Shown: positions 1 to 9,231 of the stretch, in pieces
Layout of the letters: each line of letters opens with the position of its first letter
Numbering within the stretch: the first letter of the stretch is position 1
Assembly (NCBI RefSeq): GCF_009755355.1
Contig: NZ_WQLB01000016.1
Coordinates: 1 to 64,000, forward strand
Length of the DNA: 64,000 nt
Source: Deinococcus arboris
GTDB taxonomy: Bacteria > Deinococcota > Deinococci > Deinococcales > Deinococcaceae
Reading direction: 5' to 3'
Notes under the pieces: generated by a model
What the model saw: the letters and a program-made list of their open reading frames with translations, nothing else
Database searches by the model: none
Told to the model about the DNA's origin: nothing
Translations under genes and position numbers: made by a program

Positions 1-344
1 TAGAGAGGCTCAGAAACCCTGATCCAAAAAATGTGTGGTTCGTCAGCTCTCAATGTCAGCAGCTTGCCGCGCCACTGAATCAGCGCCCCACAGCGAGTCC
101 GGAGCTGCCAGGGGCTTCTTTAGGTGGCGGCTCAAAGCTCCAGACGTTCAGAAAGCAGCTGTGCCTCTAGCCTCGGCATTCTGATGGCACCTTCCCCACA
201 GGCGATGAGCAGCAGAGCAGCCTTCAAAGCTAGGAATGAGCGTAAAGGGGGCTTAAACCGACCCTGCCTGTGCCCCCGCGCCGGTCTCATCAACGCCGGC
301 CCCACGCCACAGCACCCGCCCTGTTGTTTGCCTGAGGCGCGTCT
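1..344. other. Window edge, no gene recognised
   Basis: No open frame here has recognisable protein-like content. The only ORF of any length (124-393, plus) is rich in Arg, Ser and Cys as expected for a frame-shadow in GC-rich DNA, and it runs into the 3' end of the minus-strand gene that ends at 345. The stretch is probably the intergenic region downstream of that gene. No hairpin or RNA gene was recognised. Confidence 0.4.
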
Positions 345-1310
345 TCAATTCCTTGGAGTTAGTGGCGTAACCGCCTGCTCGGTCATGGCCTGAAGCCAGT
401 TGACGGGGAGGGGGTCATTCAGGATGACTTCCAGCTGCGTGGGCGTGGCGGAGGCGGTGCTGAGAATCACGGTGGGGATCTTCTGGGGCACCTGCACCAG
501 ATTGGCGGCCGACTCTGGCACCTTGGAGACACTCGGCTGTGGCGTGGGCCGGGGCGCCGCAGCGGCGGCTGGTCTTTCCTGCACCGGGGGTGGGGCAGTC
601 ACTGGGGGCATAGGGCTGCGGAGCTGCTGGGTCAGGTTGGCAATCACCTGTGGGTCAGACGGCGCATTTTGCAGGGCCAGCAGGGTGCGCGCAGGGACGG
701 TTCTGCCGACAGTGGCCATCATCCGCGCCACGTCGGTGGTCCCAGTGGGCCGTTCCAGCACCGCCTCAGGAATGATGAACCCGGCCACGCGGGTCAGGCG
801 CAGGATGACGGTCCTGGCCTCGCCGGTCATGGGCCTGGCCAGCGGAGTATTGGGGGTGGCGGCCCGGACGCTTGCCTGGTTGACCTGAACAGCCGTTTTG
901 GGGCGTGGCTCAGCGCGGGGCGTGCTGACTTTCACCCGGTCTGGTGACCGGTTTATCGTCCCCGAAGACACCAGCAGGGACACGCCAGGCGAGGACACAC
1001 TGACCGTGGTGTCCTGCGTGGTGTCAGGCTCTGGTGGCAAGGCCAGCAGCTGCGCGCGCAGTTCGGCCATCCCAGCCAGAGGTGGGCGCTGAACCGACGA
1101 CAGCTTCTGAAATCCGATCAGTGCCCCAAGACCCCCAAGACAGACCGTCAGCACAATCAAGCCGTCCGACAGGCCCCGCGCCAGGCCCGGCCGCACCGCC
1201 AGACTGTTAAGCAGCCGGGCCAGTGGGGAAGAGGGCAGAGCCGCCAGCGGCGGCGCGAGGTCTGGAAGCTGGGCCGAACCCAGTGAAGAGGGACTGACGT
1301 CGTGTTCCAT
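345..1310 (-). CDS. Proline-rich membrane-anchored protein of unknown function
   Basis: A 321-aa protein with no recognised family. Residues about 45-65 form one hydrophobic segment (GLIVLTVCLGGLGALIGF) after a short N-terminal arm, which suggests a single-pass anchor with a large extracytoplasmic C-terminal part. Beyond it the chain is rich in Pro, Ala, Thr and Val with low-complexity stretches. The ATG at 1310 is preferred because AAGG lies 8 nt upstream; an in-frame GTG at 1319 has no such site. The topology and composition resemble pilus or type-IV-pilus accessory proteins, but nothing identifies it as one. It is not in an operon: the upstream gene is 260 bp away on the same strand. Confidence 0.6.
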   Translation of the reverse strand: MEHDVSPSSLGSAQLPDLAPPLAALPSSPLARLLNSLAVRPGLARGLSDGLIVLTVCLGGLGALIGFQKLSSVQRPPLAGMAELRAQLLALPPEPDTTQDTTVSVSSPGVSLLVSSGTINRSPDRVKVSTPRAEPRPKTAVQVNQASVRAATPNTPLARPMTGEARTVILRLTRVAGFIIPEAVLERPTGTTDVARMMATVGRTVPARTLLALQNAPSDPQVIANLTQQLRSPMPPVTAPPPVQERPAAAAAPRPTPQPSVSKVPESAANLVQVPQKIPTVILSTASATPTQLEVILNDPLPVNWLQAMTEQAVTPLTPRN

Positions 1311-1569
1311 GGTTGGCACCTTTGACAGCTGGCCCTGATGAGCGAGAAGCCTGGCGGGCAGTCAATCTCTGTTGCTTTAAGGTACGGCCTGCGCGGAGCT
1401 GGGTGAGCTGGTCAACGGTCATTCAGTGCACCGACCAGACGTCGGGGGGCGGGGCTAGAGAGACTGAGGCTGCCAAATCCGGGAAGCGCCATAACCTTTT
1501 CTGCCTCCTCCAAGGCTCTTTCTCACAGCCCTCTGGGGTTGATGTATGCACAGAACAGCGGCGACCTCC

Positions 1570-2763
1570 TTAATCAGAGGCAGGCGGAACCACTGACCGC
1601 CGGGCGCCTCGCCGGCTCCACTGAATAGCCGGCTGTTCGACGGCGGAGTAAGCGAGGGTACACACAGGAAGAATCAGGATCAGCGCCAGCAGCAGCAAAG
1701 GCACCAGAGCGAGGTGACGGCCCAGGCCGAACACAACCGCCAGCAGGGTGACGCCGTGATACAGGTACAGGCTGTAAGAGATGCGGCCCAGAAACTGCGG
1801 CGCGGGATGCTGGGACAGCTGAATGACCCGCTGTGAGTGCGAAAACAGCAGCACCAGCATGAAGGCGCCGGGCAGAATCAGCAGGTCTCCGATGCGGGAC
1901 GCGATACCAAAGTGAACCATGAGCAGGTGGCCGTAGGTGTAGCAGGCCAGCCCTCCCGCAATTAGCAGCAGTTTGCGCCAGACGGACAGGGCGCCGTACC
2001 AGCGGCCCAGAGTGGCGCTGCGCCGGGCCATCAGGGCGCCAGCAGCGAAGAAAATGAGGTAATGCAGAGAGTCGAGGTAAGGGGTGAGCAGGTACGCCAG
2101 CCCTGGTGACGTGTGGGCCAGGATGAGGGCCAGAACGTTGGCAAGGACGCTAAGGCCCAGGCAGCCCGCCAGCACCCCGGCAGGTTTAAACCGCAGCACC
2201 GCAGCGTAGAGCAGAGGAAAGATCAGGCTGATCTGCATTTCCTGCACCAGAGACCACAGCACGAAGTTGTACGGCTCGGTGTCTGGATTGCCAATCACCA
2301 GGATGTGGTGCAGCAACGTAATAAAGTCCGGCGGCCGTTGCCACACGCTGTTGACCCAGCTGCCAAAGCCTGGGGCGTGGTGCCCCCCAAGCAGCCCGAC
2401 CAGCACCACACTGATCAGCACCGCCACGAGGTACGGCGGATACAGGCGCAGCAGCCGGCGACGAACATAAACCGTGTACGGCATGGCCCGGCTATTAAGC
2501 ATCAGGTACAGCACAAAGCCACTGAGAATAAAAAATACCAGCACGGATTCGGATCCAGCAAAAAAGACAAACAGGGGAGTCAGGCGAGCCGTCTGCAACG
2601 CTGTCTGTAAGCCCTGTTGATGAGAATCCAAACTTTGCTGTGCAATCAGTGAGAGATGAAAGAACACCACCGCCAAAGCGGCCAGGCCCCGGAGGGCGTC
2701 TAGGGACGCAACGTGGCGTGTGGGTGCGGCGCTGCCGTGTGAGACCTGAAGGAGACGAGACAT
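1570..2763 (-). CDS. Acyltransferase 3 family membrane protein (OafA/YrhL-like)
   Basis: A 397-aa polytopic membrane protein of the acyltransferase-3 family, which moves acetyl or other acyl groups onto sugars of surface polysaccharides, peptidoglycan or lipids. The family's N-terminal signature is present (SLDALRGLAALAVVFFHLS, with the catalytic-type His), followed by about ten hydrophobic segments to residue ~380. The length is normal for a stand-alone family member without an SGNH domain. The start at 2763 is chosen because AAGGAG sits 8 nt upstream; a longer in-frame reading from 2814 lacks a ribosome site. The substrate cannot be told from sequence. It is monocistronic here. Confidence 0.9.
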   Translation of the reverse strand: MSRLLQVSHGSAAPTRHVASLDALRGLAALAVVFFHLSLIAQQSLDSHQQGLQTALQTARLTPLFVFFAGSESVLVFFILSGFVLYLMLNSRAMPYTVYVRRRLLRLYPPYLVAVLISVVLVGLLGGHHAPGFGSWVNSVWQRPPDFITLLHHILVIGNPDTEPYNFVLWSLVQEMQISLIFPLLYAAVLRFKPAGVLAGCLGLSVLANVLALILAHTSPGLAYLLTPYLDSLHYLIFFAAGALMARRSATLGRWYGALSVWRKLLLIAGGLACYTYGHLLMVHFGIASRIGDLLILPGAFMLVLLFSHSQRVIQLSQHPAPQFLGRISYSLYLYHGVTLLAVVFGLGRHLALVPLLLLALILILPVCTLAYSAVEQPAIQWSRRGARRSVVPPASD

Positions 2764-3350
2764 AAGATCACTCCTTGAAGTGTGGGCTGCTGGTCCCTCA
2801 TCTTGCCTCATCAATTTAGTTTTGTGGGTATCTGATGAATGGCGACCGGTTGCTCAGGAGGGTCGTCTAAGCCGGTGAGAATAGGCAGTAGCGAGGACTC
2901 CGGGGCACAGGATTGAACTGTGGGGGTTCGCCGAATAGATGGGGACTAGCATCACCCACCAACTGCTCATTAACCCCGTTCAAATATGGGGAAATAGGCT
3001 TTATAGGTCTGCACATCCCAGAGCTACAAAGGGTTTCAGATTGTCCCGTGCGCTGGCCAGTCAAAAGTGCTGCATTCACGAACTTGATTCGAGCCCCTGT
3101 GGGCGGTGACGATAAGGCTTCAGTACCTGGCTGCTCACTACGAACTCCCACAGTCAAGTCTGTACTCAGCCTGTCCGGTCCATGTGCCTTGTGCCAGAAG
3201 GGAGTCTGCTCGTGGGCCAGTGTCAAAGGGCTTGTCCCTACAGGTCATCAGCCTGCTCAAACCGGGTGCTGAGGCCTCTGCGGTCTTCCCCACCGTAGGG
3301 CGCAGCTCAGATCTCCGCACAAGCCGCTCACCCTCACTTACTCTAGGGGC
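2764..3350. other. 587-bp intergenic region, no convincing gene
   Basis: Short ORFs occur on both strands (for example 2867-3226 minus) but none resembles a known family or has a clear ribosome site. The sequence is less GC-rich than its flanks and could be decayed mobile DNA, though no terminal repeats were found. The right end holds a -10-like hexamer TACTCT at 3339-3344, only 6 nt from the ATG at 3351, which suggests a leaderless transcript for the AIM24-family gene. Confidence 0.4.
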
Positions 3351-4130
3351 ATGAGTTACCGCATTGCGCTCAGTAAGGAACAGAACGGCGGTCTGACGGC
3401 CGAACTGTATGCGATCTGCAAGGTCAGCTCTCAGCTGATTCAGGGGGCTGCTGGGCAGGAACCCACCTTCCGGGAGATTTACGCCGACACCGGCCAGCGC
3501 CAGATCAAGTTCACGCTTCAGGAGGACAGTGTGGTTCTGGAGCCGGGCATTCTCTCGTACGCCCACGGCCGCCTGAAATTCGAGGTGATTCAGCAGCAGC
3601 CGGGCCAGGCGGGCGGCTTCCTTGGCCGCGCTATGCGCAGCGCGGGCACCGGTGAATCGGCCTACGGCACCCGCGTCTCGGGCACGGGCGAGGTCTGGAC
3701 GGAACCCACCCACAAGCACTTCGTCTTTGCCAACATGGAAAGTGGCGACAGCATGCTGGTGGACGATAAGGCCTACTACGCCGCGCAGGGCACGCTGCGG
3801 CTCAGCACCCACCAGCACAGCAAAGTGCAGGGGGCGCTCAGCGGCAACGGGCTCATGCAGCCCCGCCTGGACGGCCGTGGCCTCCTGGTCATCGAGTCCC
3901 CGGTCAGCGTGCACGAAATCGAGATGCTGGACGTGCCCCCAGGTGAAACCGTCACCGTGGACGGCGACATGATGCTGATGTACACCGCCACCATGAATCC
4001 CCGGCTGGGGCCGCTGGTGCGCGGCCTGCGGAATTCTCTGCGCAGCGGCGAAGGGCTGGTGTACACCCTGGACGGCCCCGGTCAGGTCTTTTTGACCCCG
4101 ACCCACATCGCCGTGGGCAGCCTGGCCTGA
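3351..4130 (+). CDS. AIM24 family protein
   Basis: A 259-aa beta-rich protein of the AIM24/TIGR00266-type family. These cytosolic beta-barrel or trimeric proteins of unclear biochemistry are often found next to TerD genes. The sequence shows alternating Gly-rich strands throughout (GTGEVWTEPTHKHFVFANME around residue 110, then LSGNGLMQPRLDGRGLLVIE) and no signal peptide or membrane segment, so it should be cytoplasmic. It lies just upstream of the Ter biosynthetic genes on the same strand, and a second AIM24 domain occurs fused to TerD at 17254-18663, so a role in the Ter stress response is a reasonable inference. TACTCT six bases before the ATG suggests leaderless transcription. Confidence 0.85.
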   Translation: MSYRIALSKEQNGGLTAELYAICKVSSQLIQGAAGQEPTFREIYADTGQRQIKFTLQEDSVVLEPGILSYAHGRLKFEVIQQQPGQAGGFLGRAMRSAGTGESAYGTRVSGTGEVWTEPTHKHFVFANMESGDSMLVDDKAYYAAQGTLRLSTHQHSKVQGALSGNGLMQPRLDGRGLLVIESPVSVHEIEMLDVPPGETVTVDGDMMLMYTATMNPRLGPLVRGLRNSLRSGEGLVYTLDGPGQVFLTPTHIAVGSLA

Positions 4131-4396
4131 GTCGCGTCAGGGCCGCCGTATTCTGAGGCCCTCCCCAGCACAGAACGCCAATTCAACTCGGGAGCGGACG
4201 GCCTGGGCGTGTCAGACGGCTTCGGTCTGTCAGGCCCGCAGCCCAGAACGGGGGTGCTAATTCTGCGGCCGAATGCCCCCCTGTGCTGCGCAGCTGTCCA
4301 GGGCCGCTTGGAGAGAGCCGTTCTTGCCGGCGGCTCTCCCGAAGTCGGTCTTCACCTCCCAGGCCTTCGCCTGCCGTTTTATGTTCCGGAGACACC

Positions 4397-5389
4397 ATGA
4401 AGGTTTATTTCAACAAGAATTTCACGGGCACCGCCGACCAGTTGCGCGCGCTTCAGTACAGCGGCCATGAGGTCGTCGTGTCGCATACCGACCCCCATCA
4501 CGCCATGCTGGACGCTGCGCGCGAATGCGGCATGACCACCCTGCTGGAGCCGAAAAATATCGAGTCAGAGCCTTACCTGGACTACATTGAAGACCTGCTG
4601 CGCGTGCTGCGCATTGACGCCTTCCTGCCAGGCAAGCTGGCCGAGCAGTTCGCCGAGCAGCCAGAGCGGTTTCCGCAGGCGGTCGTGCCGGCGGCCCCAG
4701 AGACCCTGCGCCTGATCAACAACAAGGGGCGGTTCATGGCCGACTGGCCCGAGACCCTTCTCCCGCTGCCGCGCTGGGTGATGTTCCAGACCCTGGACGA
4801 ATTTGATGCGGGCCGCGCGGCACTGACCCAGGACGGCGTGCGGCTGTGCATGAAACCCACCGAGGGCATTTACGCCAGTGGCTTCCGGATTCTGAATGAC
4901 GTGCCGCGCGTGAACAGTTTTCTCAAGGGCCAGCTGTACGAGATGAGTACAGCCGCCGCCCGGGAAATGATCGCCGCCGCCGACACGTGGCCCGAATACC
5001 TGCTGATGCACACCCTGGAAGGTGACGAGCGCAGCGTGGACTGCGCCGCTCTGAACGGCGACCTGCTCGGGTGCGTGGTCCGTCGCAAAGTCCGGCAGGA
5101 ACAGATCATCGAGCCCCGCCCCGATCTGGTCGAGGTGGCCCGCGAGATGGCGCGCCGCTATCAGCTGAGCGGCCTATTCAACTTCCAGACCCGCGACGAC
5201 CGCGCGGGGGCGCCGCACCTGCTGGAAATCAACACCCGCGCCTCGGGCGGCATCCGCAACGCCCTGGCGTCCGGCGTCAACCTTCCGGGGCTGCTGTTTG
5301 ACGCCCTGAGTGGTGTCCAGCGCCCAGAGGTCCTGACCCCCACCCAGACCATTCATGTCCGGGAGGACAAGCGCGCCCGCCGGGCGTGA
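4397..5389 (+). CDS. ATP-grasp family ligase of the Ter cluster
   Basis: A 330-aa ATP-grasp protein. Such enzymes use ATP to activate a carboxylate and join it to an amine or thiol. The N-terminal pre-ATP-grasp part (1-110) precedes the nucleotide-binding part. The C-terminal metal/ATP site is visible as LLEINTRASGGIRNALASG near residues 280-300, the E-I-N-x-R form typical of ATP-grasp Mg ligands. The ATG at 4397 has GGAG 8 nt upstream; a longer frame from 4283 has no support. It is the first gene of a tightly coupled run (stop at 5389, next frame overlapping or 11 nt away). Published comparative work on Ter-linked loci (Anantharaman, Iyer and Aravind) places this ATP-grasp with PRTase, HAD and lyase genes in a predicted pathway for a nucleoside-like metabolite. 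Confidence 0.85.
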   Translation: MKVYFNKNFTGTADQLRALQYSGHEVVVSHTDPHHAMLDAARECGMTTLLEPKNIESEPYLDYIEDLLRVLRIDAFLPGKLAEQFAEQPERFPQAVVPAAPETLRLINNKGRFMADWPETLLPLPRWVMFQTLDEFDAGRAALTQDGVRLCMKPTEGIYASGFRILNDVPRVNSFLKGQLYEMSTAAAREMIAAADTWPEYLLMHTLEGDERSVDCAALNGDLLGCVVRRKVRQEQIIEPRPDLVEVAREMARRYQLSGLFNFQTRDDRAGAPHLLEINTRASGGIRNALASGVNLPGLLFDALSGVQRPEVLTPTQTIHVREDKRARRA

Positions 5390-5400
5390 GGCCCTTCACC

Positions 5401-6492
5401 ATGTCCCAGTCCTCTGACCACCACATCACACTGCCCAGCGGCACCCTGCACCTGACGCTGGACCACGAGCAGCGGCCACTCTCGGACCTCGTCGCCTACG
5501 CCGTCCGGGAAAACCCCAAGCGCGGCTTTCTCTTCGTCAGCAAGGTGCTGGGCAAGCACATTCCGGTTTCTCCTGAGGTGGCGGCCTGGAGTCACCAGGC
5601 CCTGGCGGCGGCCCTGCCGTCCCTGCGCCGGCCCCACTTCATTGGCCTGGCCGAAACGGCCACTGGGCTGGCCGAGGGGGTCTACGCCGCCTGGCAGGCC
5701 GCCCATCCCGACCAGCCGGGCACCTATCAGCACACCACCCGCTATCTGACAGGCGAGCCAGTGCTGCTGCGCTTCGACGAGCCGCATTCGCATGCCCCCG
5801 CCCACATCCTGCACCAGCCGGAAGGCGAGCCGGGCGCGGCCCGCGACCTGGTCCTGGTTGACGATGAAATCACCACCGGCACCACGCTGACCAATCTCGC
5901 GCAGGCGTGGTGCGCGCGCTTCCCACAGACCGAGCGGGTCATTTTGGTCTGCCTGACCAGCTGGGCAGACCCCCAGGCCCTGCAGGCGCGCCTGACCCCG
6001 CAGCTTCAGCTCGTCAGCCTCACGCAGGGGCAGTACCAGTTCACCCCGAACCCGGCCTGGCAGCCGCCTGTAACGCCGCCTGTGCAGGTCACCAGTTCGC
6101 AGGTGAGGCCCCATCTGGGGCAGTCCAGGCGCACGGCCAGCCGGCCTCTGACCCTGCCCAGGCTAGAGGCCCTGGGCCTCACCCCGCAGGCCCGGCTGCT
6201 GGTGCTGGGCACCGGCGAGCACCAGTACCCGGCGTTTGCCCTGGCGCAGCACCTGTCTCCTCAGGTGGCCAGCGTGGTATTCAGCGCCACCACCCGCTCG
6301 CCGGTGCTGCCGGGCCTGGCGATGCGGCACAAGCTGACATTCACCGACAACTATGGCGACGGCATGCCCAATTATCTCTACAACGTTGACCCGGCCGAGT
6401 ACAGCGACATTCTCGTGGTGCATGAGCCCGGCTGCGAGGTGCCTGAGGTGCTGGGACTCCTCGGCCCACACGCCCGGAGTGTGGTGCTGTGA
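5401..6492 (+). CDS. Phosphoribosyltransferase with C-terminal TRSP domain
   Basis: A 363-aa two-domain protein. The N-terminal half (about 20-220) is a type I phosphoribosyltransferase with the PRPP-binding loop LVLVDDEITTGTTLTNLAQ near residues 150-170. The C-terminal part (about 245-363) fits the TRSP domain seen fused to Ter-linked PRTases. The enzyme should transfer ribose-5-phosphate from PRPP to a base-like acceptor, or run the reverse reaction, within the Ter biosynthetic pathway. The ATG at 5401 is favoured by a GAGG 8 nt upstream. A GTG at 5386 would overlap the upstream stop by 4 nt and is the alternative. The stop overlaps the start of the HAD gene (GTGA at 6489). Confidence 0.85.
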   Translation: MSQSSDHHITLPSGTLHLTLDHEQRPLSDLVAYAVRENPKRGFLFVSKVLGKHIPVSPEVAAWSHQALAAALPSLRRPHFIGLAETATGLAEGVYAAWQAAHPDQPGTYQHTTRYLTGEPVLLRFDEPHSHAPAHILHQPEGEPGAARDLVLVDDEITTGTTLTNLAQAWCARFPQTERVILVCLTSWADPQALQARLTPQLQLVSLTQGQYQFTPNPAWQPPVTPPVQVTSSQVRPHLGQSRRTASRPLTLPRLEALGLTPQARLLVLGTGEHQYPAFALAQHLSPQVASVVFSATTRSPVLPGLAMRHKLTFTDNYGDGMPNYLYNVDPAEYSDILVVHEPGCEVPEVLGLLGPHARSVVL

Positions 6493-7220
6493 CGCCAGCC
6501 TTTCTCGCCTTCAGTGATCTGGACGACACCCTGTTTCAGACGCAGGCCAAGTGCCCCCCGGACGCCGATCTGGCGCTGGCCGCGCACCATACCGTGGCGG
6601 CCCGCCAGAGCTACACGACCGGCCCGCAGCGGCAGCTCATGGACTTTTTGCAAGCGGCTGGAGGCTGCCTGATTCCGGTCACGGGCCGCACGCCCGCCGC
6701 CGTGGCCAGGGTGCAACTGCCGTTTGCGGCAGAGGTGATTTGCGACCACGGGGCCACCATTCTGGAGCCGGACGGTCAGGTCAGTGCCGAGTGGGCGGCG
6801 CACATTCAGACGCTGCTGGCCAACGGGGCAGTTCTCCAGGTGCAGGCCGCGCTAGGCACCCTGGCCGCGCAGCACGGCTGTACGCTCAGCACCCACGAGG
6901 TAGACAGGGCGGCCTATATGCACGTCCTCAAGCACCCCCAGCGGGGGGACCTGCGGGCGGCATACCACGCGGTTCGGGCGCTGGGCCTGCCCGGCCTGAC
7001 CGTGATCGCCAACCCGTCCCACATCAGCCTGTTGCACGCGGGGGTGACCAAGGCGGCGGCGGTGGCCTTCGTGCGCGCGCGCTACCCGGCGCACCTGCTG
7101 ACCCTGGGGCTGGGCGACAGCCTCTCTGATCTGCCGTTCATGCGGACGTGCCAGTTCTGGCTGACCCCCACCGGCACGCAGCTGGACCGCGCCCTTGACC
7201 CGAACGGAGCCCACCTGTGA
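6489..7220 (+). CDS. HAD-superfamily phosphatase of the Ter cluster
   Basis: A 243-aa haloacid-dehalogenase-fold hydrolase. Motif I is FSDLDDTLFQT at residues 8-18 (nucleophile Asp in DLDDT), motif II is the PVTGR segment near 60, and motif IV is LGLGDSLSDLPFM near 205-217. The layout resembles Cof/sugar-phosphatase-type HADs with a C2 cap. It probably dephosphorylates an intermediate made by the neighbouring PRTase. The GTG start at 6489 overlaps the previous stop as GTGA, and its own stop region overlaps the next start in the same way, so translation of the three genes is likely coupled. Confidence 0.85.
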   Translation: MTPAFLAFSDLDDTLFQTQAKCPPDADLALAAHHTVAARQSYTTGPQRQLMDFLQAAGGCLIPVTGRTPAAVARVQLPFAAEVICDHGATILEPDGQVSAEWAAHIQTLLANGAVLQVQAALGTLAAQHGCTLSTHEVDRAAYMHVLKHPQRGDLRAAYHAVRALGLPGLTVIANPSHISLLHAGVTKAAAVAFVRARYPAHLLTLGLGDSLSDLPFMRTCQFWLTPTGTQLDRALDPNGAHL

Positions 7221-8191
7221 ACCATACTTTTCCGCCGGAGGACGTGGTCTTCCACCTGAACGAAGGTCTGCCTCAGCTCGTCAGTGTGACTGAAAAAGAG
7301 CGGCTGCTGCGTGAAGGGACATCGTACGCCAGGCTCCTGACCCCGGAGGCGGCGCCCGTCTGGGGGGCAGCGTTCGACCAGCTCTTGCCCCTCCTGGCGC
7401 CCCGCACGGCCGGGCTGGTGGCCCGCGTCACCGCGCAAATTGCCGCGCACCACAGCCGGCCGCTGCTCGTCTCGCTGGCGCGCGGCGGCACCCCCGCCGG
7501 AGCACTCCTGCGCCGCGCAGCCGCCCGGCAGGGGCTCGACTGGCCGCACCACAGCCTCAGCATCATGCGCGACGAGGGGCTGGACCTCGTGGCCTACCGC
7601 GAAATCCTGGCGGCCCACCCGGACCGTGAAGTCATCTTCGTGGACGGCTGGACCGGCAAGGGCAGCATCCGAGGAGCGCTGGACCGCAGCGTCCCCGGCG
7701 CCCGGCTGGCCGTGCTGAGCGACCCGGCGGGGGTCAGCACCTACGCGGGGACCTTTCAGGACGTTTTGCTGCCACACGCCCTGCTGAATGCCACAGTCTG
7801 TGGCCTGCTGTCCCGCACCTTTCTGGAAGGCGACGGGCGCCACGCGGTCAGGATCGAAGCGGGGCTACAGCCCCATGACCGCACCCGCGCCTATCTGGAC
7901 GTCGTCAGTCAGGCTGTGCCGGTGGCCATAGTGCCTGGCCTGCGTCCAGTGAACCCCTTTGCGGCCACACAGGGCGTGGCGGCCCAGTATGGTGTGACAG
8001 AGCCGCACCGCATTAAGCCCAGTGTGGGTGAGGCTTCCCGCGTTCTGCTGCGCCGCGCGCCGGCAGGGCTGCTGCTGCGCCAGACGGGTCACCCGGACAC
8101 CCAGCACCTGGAAACCCATGCCCACGCCTGCGCTGTGCCCGTCCACGTCCACGCCGACCTGCCCTATCAGGCCTGTGCCCTCATTCGATAA
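7217..8191 (+). CDS. StiP/PRTase-like protein with C-terminal PELOTA-type domain
   Basis: A 324-aa protein of the Ter-linked family named StiP (cysteine protease) in some databases and treated as a second phosphoribosyltransferase in the Ter literature. Residues about 10-240 carry VSLARGGTPAGALLRRAA and EVIFVDGWTGKGSIRGAL; the latter occupies the place of a PRPP loop. The last ~80 residues, from about 245, have the Pelota/L7Ae-like pattern of small RNA-binding domains and match the PELOTA_1 extension seen in this family. The GTG start at 7217 overlaps the HAD stop by 4 nt. Whether it acts as a PRTase or as a protease cannot be settled from sequence; the genomic context favours nucleotide-type chemistry. 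Confidence 0.8.
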   Translation: MNHTFPPEDVVFHLNEGLPQLVSVTEKERLLREGTSYARLLTPEAAPVWGAAFDQLLPLLAPRTAGLVARVTAQIAAHHSRPLLVSLARGGTPAGALLRRAAARQGLDWPHHSLSIMRDEGLDLVAYREILAAHPDREVIFVDGWTGKGSIRGALDRSVPGARLAVLSDPAGVSTYAGTFQDVLLPHALLNATVCGLLSRTFLEGDGRHAVRIEAGLQPHDRTRAYLDVVSQAVPVAIVPGLRPVNPFAATQGVAAQYGVTEPHRIKPSVGEASRVLLRRAPAGLLLRQTGHPDTQHLETHAHACAVPVHVHADLPYQACALIR

Positions 8192-8200
8192 GGACTGCCC

Positions 8201-9109
8201 ATGGCCCACCTTGGCATCACCCTGTATACCCCCGCCACACATCCGGCGCTGGCGGCCATCAGTGCGGGCAAATATCCCGGCCTGACCAACCACGTCTGGT
8301 GTACCGAAGACGCCATCCGCGACACAGAGGTCGGCGCCGCTGTCCAGAACATCCTGCGGCAGCTGGAGCATGCAGAGCCCTTTACCTGCCGCCTGTACCT
8401 GCGGGTGCGGTCACCCGAGATTCTGGCCGAACTGGTCCGGCACGACCTGTCGCGCGTCCACGGCTTTATCCTGCCCAAGGTCCACGACGGCAACCTGCGC
8501 GCGTATATGGACGTGCTGCCCTCTACCCACGCCGCGCAGCTCACCCTGGAGACGCGCGAGGCCCTGAGCGAACACCGCATGATGGTGCTGCGCGACCTCA
8601 TCTTTCAGGAGGCCTGGCAGGGGCAGGTCGAGGGCCTGCGGATTGGGGGCAACGACCTGATGAACGTGCTGGGCGTGCGCCGCACACCGGGCCGCACCCT
8701 CTATGAGGGGCCCCTGGAACGCAGCGTCAGTATGCTGCTGGGCATCTTCCGCCCTTACGGATTTCAGCTGTCCTCGCCGGTGTACGAGGTCTTCAGTGAC
8801 CTCGCTACGCTGGCCCGCGAGGTCCGGCAGGACCTGGAATACGGATTGTCGGGCAAGACCATCATTCACCCGGTGCAGCTGCCGACCGTGCTGGGCGGCT
8901 ACCGGGTGCCGGCCCAGGAGCTAGAGGAGGCGCAGGCAATCCTCGCACCCGACGCCCCAGCGGTGTTTCAGATGAACGGCCGCATGTGTGAACCTGCCAC
9001 GCACCGCCGCTGGGCACAGGACATTACCGAGCGCGCGGCCCTGTATGGCCTCCTGCCCCCCACGCCCGGCGACGCCCTGCATTACCTGCCGTCGCTCGGC
9101 GCGGTCTAA
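8201..9109 (+). CDS. HpcH/HpaI-CitE-like C-C bond lyase (TIM barrel)
   Basis: A 302-aa TIM-barrel lyase related to citrate lyase beta and HpcH/HpaI aldolases, of the Ter-linked C-C bond lyase type. Visible barrel motifs are HGFILPKVHDGNLRAYMD (~88-105), GLRIGGNDLMNVLG (~145-158, like the IGxNDLx loop) and SGKTIIHPVQL (~220-230, like GKxxIHPxQ of CitE). It should make or break a carbon-carbon bond on an acyl or keto-acid substrate in the Ter pathway. It starts 9 nt after the StiP stop and is the last gene of the coupled five-gene set. A 122-nt gap separates it from terB. Confidence 0.85.
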   Translation: MAHLGITLYTPATHPALAAISAGKYPGLTNHVWCTEDAIRDTEVGAAVQNILRQLEHAEPFTCRLYLRVRSPEILAELVRHDLSRVHGFILPKVHDGNLRAYMDVLPSTHAAQLTLETREALSEHRMMVLRDLIFQEAWQGQVEGLRIGGNDLMNVLGVRRTPGRTLYEGPLERSVSMLLGIFRPYGFQLSSPVYEVFSDLATLAREVRQDLEYGLSGKTIIHPVQLPTVLGGYRVPAQELEEAQAILAPDAPAVFQMNGRMCEPATHRRWAQDITERAALYGLLPPTPGDALHYLPSLGAV

Positions 9110-9231
9110 AGAAAGCATTGACCCAGGCGCCCGGAAAGGCCGGAGCAAATGTGGCTCCTGCTCACCAGCACGCCGACATAATGAGGCTCCGGGTCGCCGT
9201 CAGGCGGCCCACCCCCTGAGGAGGCATCACC

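Noticed and set aside
2867..3226. Possible 119-aa gene on the minus strand
   Set aside because: No ribosome site, no family and an almost coextensive frame on the other strand; kept as intergenic.
3138..4106. Long minus-strand frame of 322 codons
   Set aside because: Antisense to the AIM24 gene, His/Gln/Arg-rich composition, no family resemblance: a GC-rich shadow frame.
5353..6114. Minus-strand 253-codon frame over the PRTase gene
   Set aside because: Shadow of the PRTase, whose PRPP loop and coupling to neighbours are clear.
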